Of a DNA stretch of 64,000 nt, positions 41,101-53,100 are shown in pieces. The stretch lies in assembly GCA_921293015.1 (NCBI GenBank), contig OV121082.1:25185497-25249496 (forward strand), in the 5' to 3' direction. Source of the DNA: Phorcus lineatus. Its lineage: Eukaryota > Mollusca > Gastropoda > Trochida > Trochidae. Positions within the stretch are counted from its first letter, which is position 1, and each line of letters opens with the position of its first letter. The notes under the pieces were generated by a model. The model made no database searches and was not told the DNA's origin. It saw only the letters and a program-made list of their open reading frames with translations. The translations under genes were made by a program, and so were the position numbers.

Positions 41101-44100
41101 ATGCCTGGGTACCGGCTGAACAAACTGCAACAGGTTGGCTTGTCTCATCTCAAATTCTAATACTGGCGTCAATATCATAATTTTCAATCCATTTCTAAAA
41201 GTATTTGTTATATTGGGTTGTTGCAGAAATTCTGTATAATCAGATTATTGTAATCAGGAAGTTTTCTTAACAAATGTCACCAATTGCAAGACCAACCTTT
41301 TCAATCAATACAAGGATTTCTTTGAATAACAAGTATCGTTTTACTATTGTTAAAAGTAAAAACACCCAATTAACAATAATACTACAAAAAAAGCATGACA
41401 TTTTTTTTTGAATTTTCGAAAAAGATTTTGAGAAAACTGTTTAAGTACATGTAATATATAAAGCCTGGGACAGAGGATAAGATGACAGACATAAATCAGC
41501 CTTGTGGTTATAAAACACAATCCAATCATTATCTTTGAATCCTACAGCCACCTTGACACTGACGCTGGAGGATTACAACGACAACCCCCCTCGCTTCCTG
41601 CCTACAGCAACATACAGCGCCAACATCTCCGAGGGTCAGGACGTGGACACTGAGGCCCTTAGAGTGGAGACCATCGACCCTGATCGCAATCAGAGGGTCA
41701 CCTACACTATAGAGGACATACACAATGCCTTCAAGATAGACACTGACACTGGTGAGACTAACAGCGAAAAGTGATTTGAGCATTGTTGATATTTTACAAT
41801 GAACTCTTTTTATTGCAAATGTATGTTACCCAATAAAAGTCAACTTTCATAATATGTCAACTTGCGGGGGAGGCGCTAACACCGTAAGCAATACTTGAAA
41901 ACAGTGGAGTGATGCATATTGTGGATCAAATAAATGATTCCGACGGCTCAGGAAAGTTATAAAGTAGGGGGGAGGAGTACCGTCAAACACAAATGTAACA
42001 CTACAGTTGAAATCAAAGATTTAATGGTTACGTTTCGCGGCCCGGTAGGGCCGCTTCATCAGACTGGGCCGCGAAACGTAACCATTAAATCTTTGATTTC
42101 AACTGTAGTGTTACATTTGTGTTTGACGGTACTCCTCCCCCCTACTTCATGATATGTCAGTATTTTACTTAGCCCTGTTTAACTCTCATCACAATTGTAT
42201 ATCTGAATTATAAGTTGATCCCCATCAAACTATAAAGTACCAAACTTTTATTCTGAAGTCTGTGAAAAATTATGTGTAGGTTTTTGTTATCTGACCCTCT
42301 TTACAAATTAACAAGGTGCAATGCCTCAGCTCACTTCTTCCTTTTTTCAAGAAATAAATGGGTGTTAATGTGTGAAAAGAAAAAAATAATCATGTAGTAT
42401 GCTTAAAAGAGAAAGAATGTTCCGTTCTGTGACTTTAGAGGTCCAATCTTTATATGAATATATACCACTGTTGGTGCAAAAATGAGTAGGCATTCTTATC
42501 TGTTATGATAAATGTAAATTACCACTAGTTCTGGCAAACCCTCTGTTTTACCAGGAATCATCCGGTTGAAGAAGCGCCTAGACCGAGAGAGCAAGCAGAC
42601 CCTGCACTTCACTGTGATCGCAACGGATGATGGGGTTCCCCCTCAGAGCTCCTCTGCTATGGTGTTCATCACAGTGCTGGACACAAATGACAACTCCCCA
42701 GTGTTCCTTCCCCACCCTAGCAGCGCAAGCATCTCAGAGGCCGCCCCTATCGGTGACTCTGTCATCACCATTGCTGCCAATGATTCAGATATCGGAGCTT
42801 ATGGAAAAGTGTATTACTCCCTGGAGGGTGTCAGTAATGATGGCACTTTTGTCATCAATGAAAATACTGTACGCATCTTCTTTTTAACACAATCTTATTT
42901 TCATAAAGCTATTGATAAATTTTGCTAGCATCATTTTGTCTAATAATAAACTTTCAAATTATTTTTTGTTTGAGAATTTTACTTTTGATTTTTTTTAATT
43001 TGATAATCAAAAGTCACATTATGTTTCATTTGTTTAAAGGGAGAGATCACAGTACAAAAAGAACTAGACAGAGAAGCCCAGAAAATCTACACGCTTGTAG
43101 TTGTTGCCAAGGACAATCAGGAGGAACCTCAAAACCAGAGGTCCAATAGAACAAATATCATCATCACCATTGAAGATGTCAATGACAATGCACCACAGTT
43201 TGAAGTGATCGGCTCCAAGAACATACCGGAATCGACACCTCTAGGAACCAGTGTGTACAAGGTCACAGCTACAGATGATGATGCTGGGGACAATGGAACA
43301 GTCACATACAGACTAGGGGCAGACACAAATGCCACTAATATTAAGAACGAGCTGATGTTTGCCATCCACCCCTCTACAGGCGAGATTACTGTCCAGGCCG
43401 ATCTGCACAACACAGTGGGAGTGAGGTATGTCACCGTCGAGGCCAGCGACAAGGGCACACCCTCACTCTCCAACTCTACACAGCTCTTCTTCAAGGTCCT
43501 TGATGTGAATGATGATGCTCCAAGATTTGTTGTACCAAATCCTGATAATCCAGTAGTTGTCATTGAGGAGGTTTGTGTACTTACTTTCATTCAAATGGTA
43601 AACATAACATGGAGGATAAGAACATATTTAATCAATTGTAAATGTCAATTCATCTCCTGTAGGCAAATTATATGCAGGAAACCATAATGTATTCATGTTA
43701 TGATTATTGAATAGTGTTTTTCTACAACTAGCTTTCATAATAGATTCACCGAAGAACATGCATTAGAAGAGTACTTGTTTTAAAAATCTTATGATTTTCT
43801 CTATCCATCAGAATACACATGAGAATACAAACAATAAAAGGGATATTGTGACAAAAGCTTTTGAAAGTGAAAAACTATCGACTCTTATTTTGATAGAAGT
43901 TATTCTAATCAATCTTATATTGCAGGACCAGCCTGTGGGCACCTACATCATCACCCTGAGTGCAATGGATGACGACTTTGGGAGGAACGGGGAGGTTGTG
44001 TACACGCTGGTGGAGACTGAGTCAAGGCAGGACTGGAGGAAGTTCCAGGTGGATTCTCTCTCCGGCAACCTGACCAACAGGGAGGTGCTGGACAGGGAGA

Positions 44101-47100
44101 CCCATGAGAGTTATGAGGTAAACAGCATTTTCCTTATTGATTGTTCATGCTTATTTATATATCCACTTATCCTGAAGAAGGTGAAATAACAATGTTAACC
44201 TCAATTAAAGTATTAATTGGTTACACCTGATGATAGGATTCATTTTGTGAATCGTGAAAAAACAACAAAATGAATTATTTGTAAAAGGTCCATTAAAAGG
44301 TCATAAATCTACATTTACTCTCAACTTCATTCATATTGACAATATATTTCTTATTCTACAGCTACTAGTGCGAGCTACAGATCGTGGTGTCCCACGGAAC
44401 TACTCAACCGACCTGACACTGACTGTGCGTGTGTTGGATGTAAACGATCAAAAGCCTCACTTTGACCGAGTACAGTACCCAACTCCCTTTCCCCTGTCTG
44501 TGATAGAGGGCAGTGACTCGGCGTGTGCTGGGTCAGTGGATATTGCAGAGGACAATGATATCAACAAGAACTTCACCATCATCTGCTACTACATTGTTGG
44601 TCAGTCCATTTAACTGTTTATTACTTACGTACATGTTGAGTTTTGTATTTTTAACATAAAAGTTTTGATAACTTTTGTCTCAGAAAATGATTATTTTAGT
44701 TTTTGTTAACTGTCAATTCAAAACTAACATCAAATGTGTGCAATATTGGGAAGAAAAAATAGTTCTCCCCTTGTTACAAGTTTTCAATGCAATATAGAAA
44801 AAAAAAAATATTTATAAGACTTTACAAGATAATTTATGATTTGATGAAACATTTTCATTGTTAATTGCCCAGTGTCACCAACAATTATGTATGGAAATGT
44901 TAAGTTTACCCTCCTTCAATCTCAGGAGAGGAGATTCAAGATGCCTTCACCCTGACAAAGTCTGGCGACCTGTGTGTGAACAAGAAGCTGGACAGAGAGA
45001 CAAAGACTTCAGTGTATCTCATCATACAAGCTTCCCCGTTCTGTTATGATGAAGTAACCCCTACAACATTTGAGCGGAGTCCGTTCCCGGGTGTTCCCCC
45101 ACCAGGATACGACCACACAGACTTAACACTGCTGTGGGTGAACGTGTCCCTTGAGGACGTCAATGACAACCCACCACAGTTCCACCGCAAGGAGTTGGTG
45201 CTTGGAGTCACCAGGAGCACACAGTTCGGACAAATAATCTACGAACTCAAGGTGAGAATTTGATATTCACAAACAACTTTAAAAAACTGCATGTATTAAT
45301 TAATTTGAAAAGAACATTGTCATTCAGGTCATTGCAGGTCAACTTTTAATGCCATTGGTAATCTTTGTCAAACATAGACCTACATGTATCAATTGTATTA
45401 ATTGTTCATTTCACTCAATGCTTGAAGGCGGTTAGAAACTGAATGGTGCTTCTAAATCATGAAGAAGGTGAATATGAAGATCTAATAACTAGAATGAACT
45501 TTAGGAGTAGCTTTAAGAAATAGACTTCTTATCCACATAGCAGAAAAGTATTTTATTTGATCAAGAACATTTAGTGACTCCAAAACTGAATGTCCCATTT
45601 AATGATAATCAATTTGGAAAAAACAAACAAGTAAAAATGATTGACCTTTGCATTGAGTGCTTCTATCCTTCAAAATGCTTAGATGTTCCACATCCAATTA
45701 TCCAAAATAACCATGCTTATTACAGAGTGAAGTGAGTGATGATGACTCCTTCATGTGGGGAGTGAACAAGTTCAACCTGACTGGGGACATTAGTATCAAG
45801 CCTGTTGAGCTACGCAACGAGCTGGCAGAGATGGGAGTAGAGAAACCCTTCCTTGTCTTCCCCAATGGAAGTCTGAAAACAAACACCTACTTCAAACCCA
45901 CCATGTTTGGTTCCTTCCTCCTGAACCTGGCTGTGTATGATAGAGGCGGTCTCAATGATACAGCTCAACTCAGGGTCAGTCTAGTTTGTGCATTCTCAGA
46001 TTCTTGCACAAGAATGTGTCTATTATGGTGTGGATAACATGGTGGCATATTTTTGGTTTTGTTTATATTTGCAATTTCAATGACCAATGCTATAACTTTT
46101 AATTCAAGTATTAAAGTTTTGTTACAAATTTTGTTATTGATATAACAGAAAATTCCTCTGCTTTCAGTTCAAAACCATGAAACAATAACTTTAACTCGAG
46201 CTATTAATAAAATTCATCTTATGTAAAGAAAACTATGTTATTCATTTTCATTACATAAAATATTAGTTTTTGAAGGTTGAGAGTGATTTGAGTAAGAGTC
46301 TTAGTAATAGTTTGATTGTTTTCATATTGAAACAACTTTTATTTAGTGTATATGAATGTGGTTCTGTTTCAGATTTCACTTATTAATGATGACCAACGAC
46401 TGAAGGTTGTGTTCAGAAGAAAACTGGAAGACGTGTTTGCAGTCAAAGACTTTTTCACAGAGTAAGGTTTTCGTCAGTGGAGTGACACTTAACATCAGTT
46501 ATATCTTAAGAAACAAGGTACTAAAATATGGAAATTAAGTTCTATTATAAGTTATATTACATTCTAATGTTTTTTTCTAGACGACTGAGGAACATAACAG
46601 GATACAGAATAGTGGTGGACAAGATCTCAACACATGAAAACGATCAGGGCAAACCAGAAATAGAAAAGTAAGTTTATACAAACATCATAGATTAATCAGG
46701 TCCTTTCCTTACATAAAAAAGGGATCATTGGAAGTGGTATATTTTTTAATGAGAGCTTCATTGGATAACAAATACAAACCATTTGGTTAAGAAGATCTAT
46801 GCTTGAATATATGGGAGTTTCTTGGTAAAGAAAAATGCGACCTAAATGTTGATGACTTTCATGATATGAAGTAGATTATAAATGAATTGTATTTTTTACA
46901 GGACAGACATGTTGGTACATGGAGAAGACACAGTAACAGATGAAGTCATCCCAGCAAAGGATCTCCTGCAGTGCGTTTTGTTTTGCTTTATATTCAATAA
47001 GTTTAGTTAAATTAACTATTATCCATATAATCAAAGGTGTTACATTTTCATTCTGTGTCAATTTAATATACTTGACAAAATTAGAATTTTTGAAATATCT

Positions 47101-50100
47101 TATATTATATATATATATAAATTATCTTATATTGATATATTTTTTCATTGACCCAGAGATAAAATATCAACCATAACTAATTCATGATCAGTATCCCCAA
47201 TTTAGTCCAATATAAATTTATGTGTGTATATTTTCATATGAATTAAAAAGAAAGTAAATGCTTTATTTTTTAACTTGTTGACTTTTAGGGCAATTGACTT
47301 CAACGCAGAAAAGATGATAACTATTCTCAATGACTACAATATAGAGAGAATACAGGTAAGAGCACTTTGTCAAGTCAATTGATTAATGATGTCTGCTGTT
47401 TGTGAACTTTTCTATCTACCCTTTGAGAACTCAAATGAAGCGATGCTGTTTATGCAATGATTGGATGAAAAAAGTTTTCTAATTGGTATTGTCATGATCT
47501 TATGTAGCTTAGAAATTGACAAAAATCAATTTCTTTGAAATCATGATCATGATATTTGATTAAACTATAGCTACTGAACTGATTTTGTTCAGCCCACACC
47601 AAAATGTATAAAGTTTATCAATTCTTGATAGTGTTTTACCTCAATTCTGCATCAAATGTATCATTTTAGACCATTCATTTATGATCACAAACAGCTACAA
47701 AGAATTATCATTACCTTAGTGATGCAGCGCATTAATTACCCTACAGATTCAAACTAAACCTTCTTTTCAAATTCCCCATCACCTTTTAACCTCAAATAAT
47801 CGAACAAAACCTACCGTCTCAATTTATGCTGACAATGCTGATCCATTCCAGCCGACCAGTTCAGTAGCTCTGCAGAACACATCGGAGAAGGAGCTGAAGA
47901 TGGCTCTCATCCTGGTGGCCGTCATCCTGGGCATGCTGCTCGTCGTGGTCATTGTCACCTTCTACATGAGTCGCAGGAAGTGAGTGCTTGGCTCTGTGAC
48001 TGTCGACATCAGTTAACATGTCTTGTCTTGTCTAGGATGTCATGTTTCCTTTGCTTTTTGTTCGAGGATTTTGGCTGATTGACTGTTATTAGTTTTGAAT
48101 AACATCATAATCAAAGAATATTGCTTTATGTAGTCATTCATTGCAATCAATTCCATTTGTTTTGTCTATGTCATCACTGTATTAAACATAACTGTTGGTC
48201 CAACATATACCCTGTATATAAATGGTATGCCATCACAATGGTTAAAGCTTCTATTGGAGTAAACATCTCTTTTGGTAATTATAATTTTTTTTATTATAAT
48301 CTGTAAGAAATATCAATATTTTTCTGAAGGTTACTAGAGGCTTTTAACTCTAGACCAAAATATTTCAATTGCATTGACTGTTTTTTCTTCAGTTGTTTTT
48401 GATTTAGGTTAATTCAAATTCCTAGATACATGAGTTTTCAAATTATTGATAAAATATGTTGATTGAGCAATAGCATGTAAAATTGGCTTTCTTCATATTT
48501 GGTCTTCATGTGTGAAAGACAATTATTACTCGCCCGTGTAAGATACCACAGTGTAATATTTATACCGCGATATTAAACTAGTGTAATACCGCTCCCCGTA
48601 TGACGTCATAATATTGTGTGGTTGTGACGTCACAATCTTGGCACTGACGTCTCAATGGCGGCTTAGTCGCGGAAATGCTTCGTTCAGTACACTTTCGGTA
48701 ATATTGCTTGATTACTGAGGTCAAGTAATAAACAGAATACTAAACTTCCTTCCATTTAATACTATTTTTATTAAACTCGTTAATGATGTGGTATCAAACT
48801 CGCTTTCGCTCGTTTCATACTAATCATTAACTCGTTTAATAAAAATAGTATTAAATGGAAGGTCGTTTAGTATCCTGTATCTATTATTTTCTCACATATA
48901 TCTTATTGATTCTTTTGACAGATACCAGAGAAAATTGAAGGCAGCTACAGCGATGGCATATGGTATGTATTTGGTCTTTACCGAAAACTATATTGCATTA
49001 AGTGAAAAGCTATATATTGCTGAATACTTATCAATTTTAATTAAAATAGCTTTTATAGATTAAATAATAAAGAATAATATCATTTGTTTATATTAATATT
49101 TATTTAATGTTTTACCATATTTTCTGCAGTCTCTCATAATGGATCGGGTAGGTTGATATTTCTTTCTGTCATGCGCCCTAGTTTGTGCCTTACTATCACT
49201 TGGATGTATGAAATGTCATAAATGCCATCTGACAGTGAGGGTTGTGATGTCACTCTAGCTCCCTTCTCTGCATGTAACCAGATCCTGCTAGAGATGTTAT
49301 CAACTTCAGAATCAGATCTCTAGCATGTGCCCTGTTGGTTTTCTTTCAGGAATGTATCTATATGTATTTGTATTTATTTTGTACTGCATGCTGGCTCATA
49401 TTCTTCCTAATTTACAGTTTGTAGACCCCTCTCTCTCTCCAAGTGATGGCAAACCCATAGGCAGTGTGATAAGATATATGTACCTGGTGTTTGTAAGATT
49501 TCACTGAGAGCTTATTCGATTAGATCAAGCTAATGGTGTTAAATGGATATGTGGATCCTGGTGACAGTTCTATAATTATGTATCACTGATTGAATAACAA
49601 CCTTAACCATATTTTAGATGCAGGAACAATTATATATATGATTTTATCTTTACTAGGCTAATAATTTTTGTGGTAAAAAATAAATACAAATAAAAGATTC
49701 AGCTACAACAACAATCAACTGCCTACTAGACCTAAGTCAACTACTGTTGACTATAAACTTAACTCCTCCTTGGTTTCAGTCCACAATCTAAGCCCCCTGT
49801 TACTTTTCTTCAGAAACAAATTTTGCTTAGGAAGCTTATATTTGGAGAATATCTTTGTGAGATGGAAACTTAGATTTGATAACTTCATTGTCATACTACA
49901 TAAGATAAGGTAGTGACACTTTTAAGAACTATAACAAAATGAGTGAATTGTTCAAAGAGAGGCCTTTACTGGCTAGGATGAAAGGATAGAGGGTGTGAGA
50001 TTAAAACACTGCCTGTGCTGTTATTTCAGAGCCAGCCTCAGGTCCTGCAGTTTACCGTCGACGAGGTCCATCATTTATAATTTTCATTTTATGTTCATTA

Positions 50101-53100
50101 GATGGGTTCAATCTCTCTTTGGTGATTTTTGAGAAGTGTTGATTAACAATATTTGATTGATGTCTAGAGGTTAACAAAAATCTCTTCTTTTCCTTTATGT
50201 CCATCTTTGCGTAACTATTGAATTTGGGTGCAATGCATGTTTTACAATCAAATTTGGAGATGAAAAATAACACAGGCTGCATGTACTTTTTTTCACAAAT
50301 TGAAAAAAATTGCCCAAACTACAGAAAAAATGCTTACAAATGTGGCTTCAACTCTGGAGTGTCAAATAGGGCAAACTGACCGAGGTTCGGACAGTGTATC
50401 GATTCAAATGTTTTGAAACTCTGCATTATAAAAGATAATTTGAATAATGTAAATATGAGCAAACCAAATTATCAAAAAGTAATATTTATTTTGGATTTCT
50501 ATCTTAAAATGCAGAATTGTTCGTAACTTATCCGAAAATAATGGTTTTTACTGCCAATACGAAATCGCCCGAGGTTCGGACAGTTCTGACCTAACTTCGG
50601 ACAGTTGCACATGATCTTCTCGCATGAACCCCTAGCTTAAAATATTTATCAAAATGATCTCAGACATTCCAAAACACGCATTGAGTAGTTCATGTACAAT
50701 AATATCAAGGTTTTTCGGAAACATGAATTAATTTGTCATCTGTACAGAGCATGCTTTCCGATGGTAAATTCTCCCAAAACCGCCGCATGCGTGGTTACAA
50801 AATTATGACGTCACAATCAGTTTCACAGGCATTTGACGCAAAAACGCCTTACTCGCTAAACTGTAGGTTTTAAAATTTGATCTTTTTGTGAAATATGTAA
50901 GTTATATGTTATTGGATGTTTCCAGAACTTTTGTTGGTTGAATTACAGCATAACAAGTCCGTATAAATGAAATATAAAAAGTGTCCGAACCATGGTCAAA
51001 ACTGTCCGAAGCATGGTCATTTTGACATATTATCAATATCTCAACATTTACTTAAAATCCCCTTCATATATACCAATATTCAGCACAATTTAACTGTTTG
51101 GTTGTTTATCTTTGTTTATGAATACAGTTTAAAATGTTTTGGCACTTCCTATATTTCTTAACCTGATAGTCAACATTTACGTTGAAACAAATATTTTGCC
51201 AATTCCTTACATGGATCTTTTATTTGTACATCATAGCAAAAAATCGATTAGATATACTACCTACAATCAATTGTCTATTTGATGAAAGGAATAAATTGAC
51301 ATGCTAAAAATTCATATTTCAAAACAAATATATTGCCGACATTGCACGTATTATTGCGTCAGCTACTAGTCAAAAGTGTCCGAAGTTCGGGCGACCTCAG
51401 GTGGTGTCCGAACCTCGGTCAGTTTGCCCTATGTTTTACTGAAAAAGTATTTTTATATAAAATTTCTACATCATATTCAAAGCAAGCACATGTTAAAAAT
51501 TGGTGCTAAATATCAAGTAATACAATAAAGGAAAACACAAACAAAAACAAAATGATGGAAACAAAAACTCAACATATTGCCCCAAAACGTCTGTTGCCAG
51601 AGGTTTCAATTCAAGCAAATGTTTGTTTATGAGTGTTTGTTTTGTCTTCTTCCAAGGGTTTCTCAAACTACCGGTATCTCGGGTTTAAGCCCGACATGCC
51701 GCAGGCTAGATGTGGGGGTCAGCGCTCACAATCGGTACAACAGTCTACGTCACATGTAAACTCTACTGACTCCACTAACCTGTCTAGAATTGTAACTCTC
51801 CACACAGCTTATGAACTCCTTAACCACCCTCTCTGGCTCTGTGTTCTTCATGGAGACCAGAACACAACAACTGTCCTTTAAATTAAAACAACCTCTCTTA
51901 GTCATGCTTTTTTCAGCTCACTAACTTTTAATACCCTAACAAAAACATATTGTATCCTATTTGCATATTTTGAATTAATTTGGCTTTTTTTAATTGTTTT
52001 AATAGATGTTTTTGTGATCATGTACAATAATAGATATACAGGTGTACCGTATTGCAGTATATAGTGTAGGATGTAGTTTCAATAAGAGATGCACAGTGCC
52101 GATATTTTGATGCCTCTAGTTGTATATATTCCTGTAGATTTATACACTCTAGAGGGTTTTTGTTGGGTTAATAATGCATACCGTATTAGTTGTTATAATT
52201 ATATAGTTAAGAGCCAATAATGCACTTATTCATAAATAAATTTTGCCTATTTGAAATAATTTTTTCCAAATATTGCTGTTCCTCCAAAACACCACTTTCT
52301 TCTTGAAGTTATCTGTATCTAAGTCACCTCTTCATATGATAGCTACGATTGAATCATAACATATATAAGAAACCATATCAGATTCTCTGTCTGAACATTC
52401 AGTGATTTTTTTAATTGATATTGTATTGTAAATATTTCTTTGACCAAATAATTACATCATTAGAAAACAAACCCTACCAATGAGAGTATAAACTGATTTC
52501 TTTTTAGTTAAATGGATTTTTTAGATTATTGTTTTTAATTTTACTATTTAGATTAACAAAATCATACTTTCGGCTCAGTGAGCTTTCTAACTTATTGAAA
52601 GTGATACTTCTATTGCAGACTTCTCTCTTCATCATTATGAAAGTTTATGCATGGCCATCCAACTTCAGGGTTAATATCAATATCAATATTGCAACTACAA
52701 CTTTAACAGGAGAAGAAATAAATCTTTCTAATGTCAAATATGTGTTTCTGAAAGAGTGTCTTTGTCTCTGCTAAAGGTTGCAAGTCAGAATGTCCTCTTA
52801 ACTATGAGTTCCAAAGTTGTCCTAAAATCATGGTTTGGGATATCTGTCATTCTGTAACAATGTTGTCAAGCTATGGTTGATGTTGCAGGCTCCCAAGATT
52901 CGGACCTGTACAAGCTGGAGATGCCTGGGACCAACATCCACTCCTATGAGAAGTGAGTACCTTCCTTTACAAATGTGTATCCATACAGTGTGATGCATGC
53001 TACACAGGAATGTCCTGTCTACATACAATATGCAGTAGGGAACTCGTCTAAAACTGTTTCTCGGGCATGGGAGCTTCACCCTCACCTGTATCCTTGTCGA

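Larger units (their letters stand above)
47356..48921 (+). other. Introns 30 and 31, flanking the transmembrane exon
   Basis: Intron 30 (47356-47851) shows nothing. Intron 31 (47980-48921) carries the repeat at 48530-48890, which ends only about 30 bases before the acceptor of exon 32. Confidence 0.7.

Noticed and set aside
43129-43590. 153-codon minus-strand ORF opposite exon 22
   Set aside because: Shadow of the cadherin exon on the other strand. The same holds for the minus-strand ORFs at 38684, 40198 and 41529.
49424-49490. GC-richer stretch after a good acceptor (cctaatttacag), reading FVDPSLSPSDGKPIGS
   Set aside because: That frame needs phase 0, but the preceding exon leaves phase 1; in phase 1 it stops after nine codons. 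No supporting family resemblance.
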